A stretch of 64,000 nt of DNA from CBDAPX01 sp965198725 (GCA_965198725.1 CBDAPX010000001.1:434001-498000), one strand, 5' to 3'. Counted from the first letter of the stretch, positions 17,483 through 26,801 are shown. A program made the numbers and translations. The notes: a model not told the origin generated them from the letters alone.

Positions 17483-18337
17483 TTAGTGCATGATCGACCT
17501 TTGGTCCATCTGGACGATGGTTTCGGGAGCCGGTGGGCGGTAGCCCAATGCACTGTGTGGTCGTTTCGTGTTGTAGTGTTTCCTCCATTCCTCAATCAGG
17601 ATTTGTGCTTCGCGCAGGCTATAGAAGATTTCGCCGTTCAAGAACTCATCGCGGAAACGGGCGTTGAAGCTTTCGCAGTATCCGTTCTCCCAAGGTGACC
17701 CAGGTTCGATGTAAGCCGCCCTTGCGCCGACAGCCTTGATCCAGTCCTGCACGGCTTGCGCAACGAACTCAGGGCCATTGTCGGAGCGAATGAACGATGG
17801 GATGCCGCGCAGGATGAACAGGTCGCTCAGCACATCGATCACATTGCCTGAGTTGAGCTTGCGATCCACGCGTATGGCCAAGCATTCCCGACTGTACTCG
17901 TCGATGATGTTGAGTGTGCGGAAAGCTTTACCATCGTCGGTGCGGCAGTGGACAAAGTCGTAAGACCAGACATGATCGCGGCGCTCTGGCCGAAGCCTGA
18001 CACATGATCCATCATTCAGCCAAAGCCGCCCTTTCTTCGGTTGTTTCATTGGCACTTTCAGCCCCTCTCGTCGCCAAAGTCTTTCGACACGCTTGTCATT
18101 CACATGCCAGCCAGCGTCTCTCAGTAGTGCCGCGATCCTACGATAGCCGTAGCGGCCATACTGCCGGGTCAGTTCGATCATATCAGCCACTAAACGTTCT
18201 TCATCCGGGCGACCCGCAGGTACTTTGCGCTGTGTGGATCGATGTTGTCTTAGAACCCGGCATGCCCGACGCTCCGAGATGTTCAGCTCAGCACGAACGC
18301 GATCAATACAGGCACGACGACGAGCGGGGCTCAGAAG
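17483..18337 (-). CDS. IS copy 1 transposase OrfB (DDE integrase region, expressed by -1 frameshift)
   Basis: The open frame after the slip site encodes an HTH_21 segment and then an rve integrase core. The DDE pattern is visible as Asp in SYDFVH, Asp in RSDNGPEF and Glu in PWENGYCES. No ATG, GTG or TTG lies between the slip site and an internal GTG 162 codons-worth of bases earlier than the core would allow in full, so the complete product is most simply OrfAB made by -1 frameshifting. This copy differs from the others near the C-terminus (ETIVQMD rather than ETVVKMD). Confidence 0.9.
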   Translation of the reverse strand, partial: LLSPARRRACIDRVRAELNISERRACRVLRQHRSTQRKVPAGRPDEERLVADMIELTRQYGRYGYRRIAALLRDAGWHVNDKRVERLWRREGLKVPMKQPKKGRLWLNDGSCVRLRPERRDHVWSYDFVHCRTDDGKAFRTLNIIDEYSRECLAIRVDRKLNSGNVIDVLSDLFILRGIPSFIRSDNGPEFVAQAVQDWIKAVGARAAYIEPGSPWENGYCESFNARFRDEFLNGEIFYSLREAQILIEEWRKHYNTKRPHSALGYRPPAPETIVQMDQRSIMH

Positions 18338-18609
18338 TTTCCCTTTGCCGCCTCCGCCAAGATCAGCTTGTCCAGCGTCAGATCAGAAACGGCTTTGCGC
18401 AATCGCTCGTTCTCTTTTTGCAGACGCTTCAGTTCCTTCAATTGATCCGTGCCCATTCCGCCGTATTTTTTCTTCCACCGGTAGTAGGTCTGTTCAGTCA
18501 CACCGATCTGACGGATCGCATCCAGACGCGGCATCCCTTGCCCCGTCAGAACCTCAACCTGCCGTAACTTCGTGACAATCTCTTCTGGCTTTGGTCGCTT
18601 GTTGGCCAT
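18331..18609 (-). CDS. IS copy 1 OrfA (HTH protein)
   Basis: The 92-residue product opens MANKRPKPEEIVTKLRQVEV, has a helix-turn-helix around IRQIGVTEQTYYRWKKKYGG and a leucine-zipper-like tail. This is the transposase N-terminal DNA-binding part in IS407-group elements. A GGAGGAAACAC leader precedes the ATG. The heptamer GGGAAAC (minus strand, 18343 to 18337) just before the stop is in the right frame for -1 slippage into orfB. Confidence 0.92.
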   Translation of the reverse strand: MANKRPKPEEIVTKLRQVEVLTGQGMPRLDAIRQIGVTEQTYYRWKKKYGGMGTDQLKELKRLQKENERLRKAVSDLTLDKLILAEAAKGNF

Positions 18610-18942
18610 GTGTTTCCTCCGTTTCCTAAACATAGCGGAGGACCACTTCAGTGGGGGAAGACCAAACCCCTTATTTTTATGGCCGACACCTGGATATGCA
18701 CATCTTTCGCCTTGATTGATGGCGAAATTCGCTCACTCAGAGACACAAGATCACAATCGATGAAAAAACAGCACCAATTTGTTGACGCCTAAGAGAATCT
18801 TCACGAATCAGCCGAGACGATCTGAAAATGCAGGATGCTTAGAGCAGACCAGCAAAAGTCTGATTTTTGCGGTTTGTTTGTGGATCAAACGTCTACGGTC
18901 GTCCTCTTAAGGAGGTGGCTCTAAGGACTATTGGAAACGCTA

Positions 18943-19557
18943 TCAGTTGCTCTTAGAGAACAGCGCGCCGACTGTCTCAAAAACGAGTGCTAGATCGTAG
19001 CAGACACTCTGGTTGCGTTGATAGATCAAATCCAATTTTGCCTTTTGTGGTATGCAGCGTTCTTGATAGGTTTTGTCTGTTTCTTCTGCCGTCAGACAGC
19101 GCTCTAAAAGATAGGTTTCATGTTTGTTGTAAACGAGCGTGGCAAGACCGGTTACACCCGGACGGTTTTTAAGGACTTGATCATATGTTTCCGGAAAAGC
19201 TTCAACATACTGGCGCAATGGTGGGCGAGGCCCGACAAAACTAATGTCTCCTCTCAGTACGTTGAGCAGCTGCGGCAATTCATCCAAACGTTTGCTTCGC
19301 AGCCAGCGACCTGTGGGTGTCACCCTTTTGGATTTGTCACCACCGGAAACGCCCGAATCTTCATGAACGACGGTCATCGTGCGAAATTTCCACAGCCAGA
19401 ATGCCTCGTCTGGACTTTTCATGCGTTCCGCAACATGGAACAAAGGTCGGCCCTGCTTGAATGACAACCAACACATCAACCCGAGCACGACGGGCGTAAG
19501 CAAAAATACAAGCAGGACCGCAAAGAACAGATCAAATAGTCTTTTGTTCAAAGTCAT
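18943..19557 (-). CDS. Polysaccharide sugar-1-phosphate transferase (small mono-PGT, PglC/WcaJ-like)
   Basis: The 204-residue protein has one N-terminal membrane re-entrant helix (about residues 7-30), then the bacterial sugar transferase domain with WKFRTM, LRSKRLDELPQLLNV and GDISFVGPRPPL. It transfers a sugar-1-phosphate from a UDP-sugar to undecaprenyl phosphate, starting repeat-unit synthesis. It is the minimal catalytic form, like PglC. Its start overlaps the epimerase gene by 26 bases. With the PglF-like dehydratase downstream it suggests a modified amino-sugar as first residue (inference). Confidence 0.88.
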   Translation of the reverse strand: MTLNKRLFDLFFAVLLVFLLTPVVLGLMCWLSFKQGRPLFHVAERMKSPDEAFWLWKFRTMTVVHEDSGVSGGDKSKRVTPTGRWLRSKRLDELPQLLNVLRGDISFVGPRPPLRQYVEAFPETYDQVLKNRPGVTGLATLVYNKHETYLLERCLTAEETDKTYQERCIPQKAKLDLIYQRNQSVCYDLALVFETVGALFSKSN

Positions 19558-20413
19558 GGTGCCGTCTTGCCTTGTATCCCTGCCATTCTTTTATCAACGT
19601 TTGAGGCCGACTGTTGCTGGCATCAAAGTCAAAATACTTCTCGAGGAGATTGGTTTGCAAGTGTACTTCCGCCAGCGTGTTGGCAGTCGCTGGGCGCGGT
19701 GTCCAGGATAATCCTGCTGCGTCAAGAAGGTCGCCCATGGCTACCGGCTCGGGAGAGGCGATATTCAGACGCGCTGGTAGCTCAGCATGTTGCGTCAGTT
19801 TTGCGACAACGTGGCTGAGCGTTTGCGGGCCTATGTAACTGCGCCGAGGAGTCGTTCCGTCTTTATAGGTGTCCATACGAAATCCATGTTTCCAACCGCC
19901 AACAATTGCATCCGCGCCAACAACATTACCAATTCTCAAAGCGGTGACCGAAACTCCAAAATCTTGCGCCATTCGAATGCAGACGTCCTCCATCTCAAGC
20001 TTGGCAATGCCGTAATCTGAGACGGGAGTTGGCGTTAGGGACTCTCTCAGTGGGCCAGGGTGCCGGCCATAAACGGCAGCAGAAGATGACAACATTACGC
20101 GAGCGCCGATTTCAGCGCCTAGCTTTACGGCGAGTTGCCCCAATCGAACGTTGATCCTCATATCTGGTTCTGCAACTGGACACGGAACTACTCCAGCCAG
20201 ACACAGAATTACGTCCGACCCTTGAGCAGCCTGAACGAGCCCCACCGGTTCAGCCAACGGGTCTAAACAGACGTTGACGTAGGGCGGGATATGTCTGCGG
20301 CCCTGCCATTTGGCATCTTTTGCTGGCCAGTAGCATTGTAGCATTTGTCCAAGTCGCCCTGTTGCACCAAGGACGAATATTTTGGGGAAATTCTGGACTT
20401 TCTCAGAAATCAT
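19532..20413 (-). CDS. NAD-dependent epimerase/dehydratase (extended SDR)
   Basis: The 293-residue protein has the nucleotide-binding GATGRLG motif (about residues 16-22), SSSAAVYG, and a catalytic YGIAK (Tyr and Lys) motif. It likely modifies a nucleotide sugar or a lipid-linked sugar; pairing with the mono-PGT recalls the UDP-4-keto sugar reductases next to sugar transferases. It overlaps the downstream transferase gene and is divergent from the export lipoprotein gene; their 5' ends are so close that the promoters must share the interval around 20410-20500. The exact reaction is unknown. Confidence 0.78.
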   Translation of the reverse strand: MISEKVQNFPKIFVLGATGRLGQMLQCYWPAKDAKWQGRRHIPPYVNVCLDPLAEPVGLVQAAQGSDVILCLAGVVPCPVAEPDMRINVRLGQLAVKLGAEIGARVMLSSSAAVYGRHPGPLRESLTPTPVSDYGIAKLEMEDVCIRMAQDFGVSVTALRIGNVVGADAIVGGWKHGFRMDTYKDGTTPRRSYIGPQTLSHVVAKLTQHAELPARLNIASPEPVAMGDLLDAAGLSWTPRPATANTLAEVHLQTNLLEKYFDFDASNSRPQTLIKEWQGYKARRHHDFEQKTI

Positions 20414-20501
20414 TGACGCATACTTTGCTCTCTGTATCTTCGCGCTGAATAAAATCCTTGTAAACGCTCGTTACAGGGCGATCAAAGACCAGGCTGGTTT
20501 C

Positions 20502-21617
20502 ATGTTTATGTCGAAGAAAGCTGTGATTACAGCGCTGTTGTCCTTGCTTTTATTTGGTTGTGGTTCGCTACCATCTGGCGGCCCAGAGCGCTCAGAGTTT
20601 ATCAGCCAAGCTGAATCTGGTAGCGGAGACTTCGCGGTTTACAATGTGACCCGCGCCTTTTTGCCGACGGTATCGTCATGGCCGCAAACAGGCGATCAGG
20701 AACACTTGAATTGGATCGGCAGAACGACCGGCGCGCGCAACCGACTGATCCAGCCGGGCGACACTTTGACCTTGCAGATTTGGGACGCGAATGACAACTC
20801 GCTCCTGACGCCGACCGACGATCGTGTTGTCTCATTGGAAGACGTGGAGGTTGCCTCCAACGGTACGATTTTTGTTCCTTACATTGGCGATGTCAGCATA
20901 ATTGGATTGTCACCCGATCTTGCACGAACTGAAATTCAGATAGCGCTGGAGGCGATCATCCCTTCCGCACAGGTTCAGCTGGCGCTTACAGCAGGTCGTC
21001 TGAACTCTGTCGACCTTGTCGGTGGAGTGAATATTCCAGGCACGTATCCTATGCCCGATCGAAACTACACGGTCAGAAGTCTACTGGCCGCCGGTGGAGG
21101 CGTAGTTCCTACTTTAAACAACCCGCAGATCCGGCTTTTACGCGGCAGCGAAATCTACGGTACGTCCGTGGATGACTTGTTCGATAGGCCGCAATTTGAC
21201 ACGCTTTTGCGTGGTGGTGATCAAGTGATTGTCGAAGAAGATAGACGCTATTTCTTGTCTTTCGGTGCGACAGGTATCGAGGACCTGCACATTTTTCCTA
21301 AGGATACGGTGTCTGCGATGGATGCGCTTTCTATTGTAGGCGGCGTAACCGATACTCGGGCGGACCCGCAGGGGCTGTTGATTCTACGTGAATACGCTGC
21401 GTCCGCGGTTGCGCCGGGGCAGATCGGACCGCGACAGATGCGCGTCGTCTTTACGGTTGATCTGACATCTGCCGATGGCTTGTTCTCCGCTCGCAAGTTC
21501 CAGATCAACCCTGAAGATCTGGTTATGGCGACTGAATCACCGATCAACGACGTCAATACAATTTTCAACCTGGTCGGGAATGCCTTTGGCGTATTTAGCG
21601 CAGCCGGGTCACTTTAA
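20502..21617 (+). CDS. Polysaccharide export outer-membrane lipoprotein (Wza/KpsD type)
   Basis: The 371-residue product has a lipoprotein signal with lipobox LLLFGC (lipid Cys near residue 19) and a polysaccharide-export domain containing IQPGDTLTLQIWD. At least two SLBB-like segments follow (VNIPGTYPMPDRNYTVRSLLAA is the start of one). It would form the outer-membrane exit channel of the polysaccharide machine. ATG 20502 or ATG 20508 are near-equal starts; both keep the signal. It is alone on the plus strand between the minus-strand epimerase and glycosyltransferase genes. Confidence 0.87.
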   Translation: MFMSKKAVITALLSLLLFGCGSLPSGGPERSEFISQAESGSGDFAVYNVTRAFLPTVSSWPQTGDQEHLNWIGRTTGARNRLIQPGDTLTLQIWDANDNSLLTPTDDRVVSLEDVEVASNGTIFVPYIGDVSIIGLSPDLARTEIQIALEAIIPSAQVQLALTAGRLNSVDLVGGVNIPGTYPMPDRNYTVRSLLAAGGGVVPTLNNPQIRLLRGSEIYGTSVDDLFDRPQFDTLLRGGDQVIVEEDRRYFLSFGATGIEDLHIFPKDTVSAMDALSIVGGVTDTRADPQGLLILREYAASAVAPGQIGPRQMRVVFTVDLTSADGLFSARKFQINPEDLVMATESPINDVNTIFNLVGNAFGVFSAAGSL

Positions 21618-21653
21618 AATGATCATATAGCCGCTTGCATGTGAGACAGATCA

Positions 21654-22904
21654 TCAAATCACAAGATTGCCAACTTTTGGGGACACCAGATCGTTAATTC
21701 TTGCCAAGTGCTCCGGAAGGCAACGCTTGAGAAAATCATAATTCGCAACAACGTGAGCACGGGCATTTTTGCCCAGGTGTGAATATTGTTCGCCGTTCTC
21801 AAGAATATCGATAACTTGATCGGCCAACGCGGAATGGTCAAAAAAATCCACTAGCATGCCGTTGGTTCCATGCTCGACCACTTCTCTCACTGGCGCCACG
21901 TCAGTGGAGACGATAGTTGCTTCCATGGACATCGCTTCCAACAGGGACCAACTCAAAACGAAGGGCATCGTCAAATAGATGTGGCATCGGCTGAGTTGGA
22001 CCACGCTTCGAAATGCATCATAAGGGACGCGACCCAGGAAATGCACACGATCCCAATCTACGTTTTCACCAACTTCCGTTTCCATTTCACCGCGCAGGCC
22101 AGCGGGGTGTTTGGACTTGCGTCCGTAGGAAACGCTTTGCCCTCCGAGCACAATCACTCGGGCATTTGGACGCGCATCCAGTATTTTTGGCAATGCCCGC
22201 ACAAAAAAAAGAAAACCTCGTGCGTGTTCCAAGTTGCGCGCGATGTAGGTGATCGCCTCGTCGTCACGGGTTAATGGTCGGTCCAACCGTCCCAAAGCCA
22301 ACGATGCGTCAGGGTTTGGCAAAAGCTTGTCTGTCCGAATACCATCGTGTTGAACATACATACGCTCCTGAAAACTATCAGGAAACAGGCTCGCCTGCCA
22401 TTTTGTTGGGCAGTGCCCTAAATCTACTGTTTCAATTGACGCATAGGGTACCGTGTTCCGCGCGCGCAGTAGAAATGGCATGTCACTTGACACCTTTTCG
22501 TCTGGGTCAAATCCAATGAGGCCCATATTCAAACCGTAGTAGTATTCAAAGAAGCCAATCACCGGCACATCAGGCCAAACGTCTTTGAAGAACAAAAGCT
22601 CACCCCATCCTGTATGTCCAATTATGATGTCGGGTTTAAAGCTGCTTTCGCGACTAAACTTGTCTGCGGCGATGGCTGCGCCGTATCCTGTCGCAGCAGC
22701 TTCTTCCCAGACTTTCGACAGGCCGTACTTCGTTGCTTCTCCTCTGCCGTGTGGCTGGTAGACCACGGTTTGGACGCCGTTTATCTTCGGAGCATCCTTT
22801 GGTTGTGTAAGAAACACAATCTGGTTGCTGCCATTCTGCGCCAACCATTGGATGAGCGCGCGATATTGGCCGGGCATGTTTTGGTGAACGAACAAAAGGT
22901 TCAT
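21654..22904 (-). CDS. Family 4 (GT-B) glycosyltransferase
   Basis: The 416-residue protein begins MNLLFVHQNMPGQYR, a recurrent opening for this GT4 subgroup. It has a glycosyltransferase group-1 C-terminal domain with FVLSWSLLEAMSME and VDFFDHSAL around the sugar-nucleotide site. It adds a sugar to the lipid-linked exopolysaccharide unit in the cytoplasm. Start 22904 is chosen because AAAGG lies upstream and the family start coincides; an in-frame start 60 bases earlier is possible. It is convergent with the export lipoprotein gene and divergent from hemD. Confidence 0.85.
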   Translation of the reverse strand: MNLLFVHQNMPGQYRALIQWLAQNGSNQIVFLTQPKDAPKINGVQTVVYQPHGRGEATKYGLSKVWEEAAATGYGAAIAADKFSRESSFKPDIIIGHTGWGELLFFKDVWPDVPVIGFFEYYYGLNMGLIGFDPDEKVSSDMPFLLRARNTVPYASIETVDLGHCPTKWQASLFPDSFQERMYVQHDGIRTDKLLPNPDASLALGRLDRPLTRDDEAITYIARNLEHARGFLFFVRALPKILDARPNARVIVLGGQSVSYGRKSKHPAGLRGEMETEVGENVDWDRVHFLGRVPYDAFRSVVQLSRCHIYLTMPFVLSWSLLEAMSMEATIVSTDVAPVREVVEHGTNGMLVDFFDHSALADQVIDILENGEQYSHLGKNARAHVVANYDFLKRCLPEHLARINDLVSPKVGNLVI

Positions 22905-23044
22905 GTCTCGTACCTTTGCATGGTGCTTGAGGACGTTCGGAAAGTTATCGAGTGAATACCACAAACCGTAACTTTGAATAGTGTTACATTGAAGGTTAAC
23001 TCTTTACCATTGTTGCGAAAACGAACTGGATTTACTGTTTGAAT

Positions 23045-23794
23045 ATGGCAGTCAATACCGCAACTCTATTGCTGACGCGGCCACCTCATGCGTCCGATCA
23101 GTTTTGGGCGTCCCTTCCGCTCGAAACCCGAACAGGACTTGAACTCTGTTTGTCGCCATTGCTGGAAATTGTACCACTCGCGGTACCACCACTGCAGGGT
23201 ATTTCCGGACTGATTTTCACTTCTGCGGTGGCGCCGGAACTGATCGCAAAGGCCTACAAGCGTCGAGATGTCACCTGCTATTGCGTCGGCCAAGCGACCG
23301 CACGCGCGGCACAGGACCATGGGTTTCTAACCGTTTGTTTTGACGGCGATGCCGATCAGTTGGTGCAGGGCCTGATCGAACGGCGACCGCCGGGACGTCT
23401 GCTGCATTTGCATGGGCTGCACACAACCGGGAGTGTCGCTGGACGCCTAAATCAGGCGGGCCTTAATGTGCAAAACCACGCGGTCTATGATCAAAGGCTA
23501 CAGCCATTATCCGACGGCGCCATTACCGCCTTCGAAAATGAGGGCACGCTGATCGCGCCGGTGTTTTCCCCTCGGACCGCGCAACAACTGGCAGATGAAA
23601 TCGCTGACATCCCTTCTGTGCGCGCTACTCTGTCGATTGTGGCAATCAGTAAAAACGCAATGGAGCCGCTGAATGGCACAAAAGCCGCGTTTCGACGAAT
23701 TGCCGCGTCGCCAAATGCCAGCGAAATGATCAAGCTCGTGTCCGAGGCCATCCAACAAGCATCGCGGGTTGAGAGGTCGGACCGCGCGAAGTAA
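23045..23794 (+). CDS. hemD: Uroporphyrinogen-III synthase
   Basis: The 249-residue protein is a divergent HemD: LLLTRPPHAS at the start, GLIFTSAVAPELIA, CVGQATARAA and LLHLHG are the recognisable blocks of the two-domain fold. It cyclises hydroxymethylbilane to uroporphyrinogen III in haem and cobalamin synthesis. HemD is poorly conserved, so the operon context (mic60 and hemY follow on the same strand) is important support. ATG 23045 is preferred to TTG 23039. hemC, often a neighbour, is not beside it here; the polysaccharide GT gene is. Confidence 0.85.
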   Translation: MAVNTATLLLTRPPHASDQFWASLPLETRTGLELCLSPLLEIVPLAVPPLQGISGLIFTSAVAPELIAKAYKRRDVTCYCVGQATARAAQDHGFLTVCFDGDADQLVQGLIERRPPGRLLHLHGLHTTGSVAGRLNQAGLNVQNHAVYDQRLQPLSDGAITAFENEGTLIAPVFSPRTAQQLADEIADIPSVRATLSIVAISKNAMEPLNGTKAAFRRIAASPNASEMIKLVSEAIQQASRVERSDRAK

Positions 23795-23844
23795 GCTATG
23801 CTGGTGCGGGCTCGCAGGTTTTTGAGAATCAAGGGGGATTTCAG

Positions 23845-25257
23845 TTGGTTAAAAAATCAGAGGCCGATCTGGAGTCTGATGACTCAAAAGAGAACAAAGA
23901 CCTGGCCGCCGAAGATCAGGAAACGGCCACAGATGCCGCGGATGATGAGACGCTCGATGCGGACCAACCGATCGAGGCCGATACGCCAGAGGCCGTGACG
24001 GAAGACATCGACGAGGTCGTCACAGAAGAAACAGAGGCGACCACAGAAGACGGCGAAACCGATACGCCATCCGAAGATGCGCCAATGGATCCTGAAGATC
24101 CCGAAGAATTGTCAGAAGACGTCGACGAGGTCGTTGCGGATGACGTGGACGAGGTGGCTGCGGACGAGTTAGAAAACGCGGAAGCGGTCGCTGATACGTA
24201 TGATGATCCCGCACCTGTGGAAACCGTGCAACCATCCGAAGCCCCGCGAGAAAAGATAATTGAGCATGTCGTGGAAAAGCGAGGTGGGTTCTTTACCGCG
24301 TTTCTGGGCGGCGTCGTCGCGGCGCTCTTGGGTTTTATCGTTGGTCGAGGCGACATGCTCGACGCGATCTTCCCCGGCCAAGGCGACGCAGAAATCACGC
24401 AAAGCGTTGCCGCAAACAGTGCGGCACTATCCGAAATTCGGACTTCGCTTGACGCATTGGCCGCAACAGCAGGACAAACCGATCTTGGACCGCTTCAAAC
24501 GCAGGTTGACGAACTGGCCTCTACCGTTGCCTCGGTTGGCAATCTAGCAAACAGTTTTGCCGAGGCAACCGCTCAGCTGACGGCCTTGCAAGCTCAGGTC
24601 ACAGAAATTGAAAAACGCCCTCTGGCCGAAGGTGTGTCCGAAGAAGCCATTGCGGCCTATGAGACAGAATTGGCGCGCCTTCAGGAAACCGTATCAGCGC
24701 AACGCGCCGAATTCGAAAAGCTGCTTTCAGACGCGCAGGCACTTGAAGCGGGCGCAGCCGAAGCCGCACAGATCGCTGCGGCAGGTGCCGCGATGGCCCG
24801 GCTCCGCTCAAACATCGACAACGGCACGCCCTATTCTGGACCGCTGAGCGAAATAGAAACGGCCGGCTTTGAAATCCCCGGTGATTTGCCGCCGTCGGCG
24901 TCATCCGGCGTCAGCACCATTGCCTCGCTGCGCGAAAGCTTTCCGGACGCCGCCAGAGAAGCGTTGGCCGCAGACCGGGCAGAGCAAGGCGACACCGCCG
25001 GTGGTGTGGGCAACTTCTTGCAGCGCCAGTTGGGCGCGCGTTCTGTCACCCCGCGCGAGGGAACGGATGCAGATGCGGTCCTGTCCCGCGCAGAAGATGC
25101 GCTGACGCATGCCGATCTGGCATCCGCTTTGACAGAACTGTCCGGGCTGTCGGACGTGGCGAAATCCGCCATGCAAAACTGGATCACCCAAGCGGAAACC
25201 CGCGAAGCTGTGTCGAATGCCGCTGATGCATTGGCAAGCCAAATGAACACCAACTGA
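23845..25257 (+). CDS. Alphaproteobacterial mitofilin homologue (Mic60)
   Basis: The 470-residue protein has a long acidic, Glu/Asp/Thr-rich N-terminal region (about residues 1-140) and one membrane helix (about 148-170). A coiled-coil region (about 190-310) and a C-terminal mitofilin-like domain ending in a helical Ala-rich segment follow. Bacterial Mic60 shapes intracytoplasmic membranes and is encoded between hemD and hemY in many alphaproteobacteria, exactly as here. The start is TTG 23845 with AAGGGGG about 10 bases before; no ATG fits better. The strongly acidic N-terminus is low complexity. Confidence 0.83.
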   Translation: MVKKSEADLESDDSKENKDLAAEDQETATDAADDETLDADQPIEADTPEAVTEDIDEVVTEETEATTEDGETDTPSEDAPMDPEDPEELSEDVDEVVADDVDEVAADELENAEAVADTYDDPAPVETVQPSEAPREKIIEHVVEKRGGFFTAFLGGVVAALLGFIVGRGDMLDAIFPGQGDAEITQSVAANSAALSEIRTSLDALAATAGQTDLGPLQTQVDELASTVASVGNLANSFAEATAQLTALQAQVTEIEKRPLAEGVSEEAIAAYETELARLQETVSAQRAEFEKLLSDAQALEAGAAEAAQIAAAGAAMARLRSNIDNGTPYSGPLSEIETAGFEIPGDLPPSASSGVSTIASLRESFPDAAREALAADRAEQGDTAGGVGNFLQRQLGARSVTPREGTDADAVLSRAEDALTHADLASALTELSGLSDVAKSAMQNWITQAETREAVSNAADALASQMNTN

Positions 25258-25267
25258 GGTCGCGAAT

Positions 25268-26755
25268 ATGCTTTGGTCACTCATCAAGATACTGCTGTTT
25301 GTCGGCATCATTGCGGCCCTGACGCTGGGCGCTGGTTACCTTCTTGAATCCGAAGGCGGGGTTCAGGTTGTGGTCGCTGGACGGGAATACACCTTTGGAC
25401 CGCTCGAATCCGTGATTGCCGCGGTCGTCCTCTTCGTGCTGACATGGGTGGTTTTGAAACTTCTGTCGTTCTGCGTCGCGCTCTTGCGGTTTCTCAGCGG
25501 TGATGAAACTGCGCTATCGCGGTACTTTGACCGCAATCGCGAACGCAAAGGATATCGCGCCTTGTCCGAAGGCATGACCGCGCTGGCCTCTGGCGAGGGC
25601 CGCTTGGCGATGAGCAAGGCGGCAAAGGCCGAGAAATACCTTGGCAAACCAGAGCTGACCAACCTGCTCTTGGCCCAAGCGGCCGAGCTGACCGGGGACA
25701 CGACCAAGGCGACCGAGACCTACAAGCAGCTGATCACCGACGAAAAGACCCGCTTTGTCGGCGTGCGCGGGATCATGAAGCAAAAGCTGTCCGAAGGGGA
25801 CACGGAAACGGCCCTGAAACTGGCCCAGACCGCCTTCAAGATCAAACCGCGCCACGAGGAAACGCAGGACGTACTGCTGAAGCTTCAGGCTCAGGCGCAA
25901 GACTGGACCGGGGCGCGCGAAACGCTGAACGCCAAGTTAAAGCACGGCTCTTTGCCCCGCGATGTGTATTCGCGTCGTCAGGCCGTTCTGGCATTGGCCG
26001 AGGCCAAGGATCTGCTGGCGGATGATCTGAAAATAGAGGACGCAGAACGCGCGATTGAAGCAAACCGCATGTCGCCTGATCTGATCCCTGCGGCGGCGAT
26101 GGCAGCACGCGGGTATATTGCCAAGAACAAACCGCGCTATGCGACGCGTATTCTGAAAAAAGCCTGGACCGTGCAACCACATCCGGATCTGGCCGCGGCT
26201 TTCGCCGAAATCGCCCCGGACGAGTCACCCGTCGAGCGGATCAAACGCTTTGCGACGCTCACGAACGTCCAACCGGACAATCCTGAAACAAAAATGTTGC
26301 TGGCAGAGCTGAATATCGCGGCCGAGGATTTCCCGGGCGCGCGTCGCGCCATGGGTGATCTGGCCGAAACGCAACCGGATAGCCGGTCTTTGACGCTGAT
26401 GGCGGCCATCGAACGCGGCGAAGGTGCAGATGATGCCGTTGTCCGCGCGTGGCTGGCCCGCGCCGTGACCGCGCCACCGGCGGCCCAATGGGTCTGCGAT
26501 GTGTGCCAGCACGTGCACGCCGTCTGGACTCCGATTTGCACGAATTGCGGTGCGTTTGACACTTTAAGCTGGCGCACACCGCCGGCCACGGAAATGTCCT
26601 CTGCCACCGGCGTGCAAATGCTGCCCCTGATCGTTGGAGCACTGGAAGACAAGCCCGATGATACTGACGAAGCGGAGACAGCTGACGCGGAAATCGTCGT
26701 AGCGGCGGAGGCCGAAGTGGTCAGCGATCCCGTCGATACCACGGTGCAAAAATAG
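25268..26755 (+). CDS. hemY: HemY-like TPR membrane protein with C-terminal zinc ribbon
   Basis: The 495-residue protein has two N-terminal membrane helices (about residues 4-22 and 45-68) and a cytoplasmic array of TPR helices. Near residues 410-430 it has two CxxC pairs (CDVC and CTNC) that look like a zinc ribbon, followed by an acidic tail. HemY is an inner-membrane protein of the haem-biosynthesis operon with an unresolved, possibly scaffolding, role. It starts 10 bases after the mic60 stop. The zinc ribbon recalls LapB/YciM rubredoxin-like domains and is absent from E. coli HemY as I remember it. Confidence 0.85.
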   Translation: MLWSLIKILLFVGIIAALTLGAGYLLESEGGVQVVVAGREYTFGPLESVIAAVVLFVLTWVVLKLLSFCVALLRFLSGDETALSRYFDRNRERKGYRALSEGMTALASGEGRLAMSKAAKAEKYLGKPELTNLLLAQAAELTGDTTKATETYKQLITDEKTRFVGVRGIMKQKLSEGDTETALKLAQTAFKIKPRHEETQDVLLKLQAQAQDWTGARETLNAKLKHGSLPRDVYSRRQAVLALAEAKDLLADDLKIEDAERAIEANRMSPDLIPAAAMAARGYIAKNKPRYATRILKKAWTVQPHPDLAAAFAEIAPDESPVERIKRFATLTNVQPDNPETKMLLAELNIAAEDFPGARRAMGDLAETQPDSRSLTLMAAIERGEGADDAVVRAWLARAVTAPPAAQWVCDVCQHVHAVWTPICTNCGAFDTLSWRTPPATEMSSATGVQMLPLIVGALEDKPDDTDEAETADAEIVVAAEAEVVSDPVDTTVQK

Positions 26756-26801
26756 GCCTTTTCCGCCCCAAAGCACGATGATAAGAGCCGCCGTCAGCAG
26801 G

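Larger units (their letters stand above)
17449..18664 (-). mobile_element. IS3-family insertion sequence, IS407-like group, copy 1 (complete, 4-bp target duplication)
   Basis: The 1216-bp element has imperfect terminal inverted repeats (TGATCAGCCCCACCTGAG at one end, TGGTCTTCCCCCACTGAAG read inward from the other). Target duplications AACC (17445-17448 and 18665-18668) flank it. The 4-bp duplication and the OrfA sequence fit the IS407 group. It is the only one of four full copies here with matching flanks, so it is probably the most recent or least rearranged. It separates the dehydratase gene from the sugar-transferase gene of the polysaccharide locus. Confidence 0.95.
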
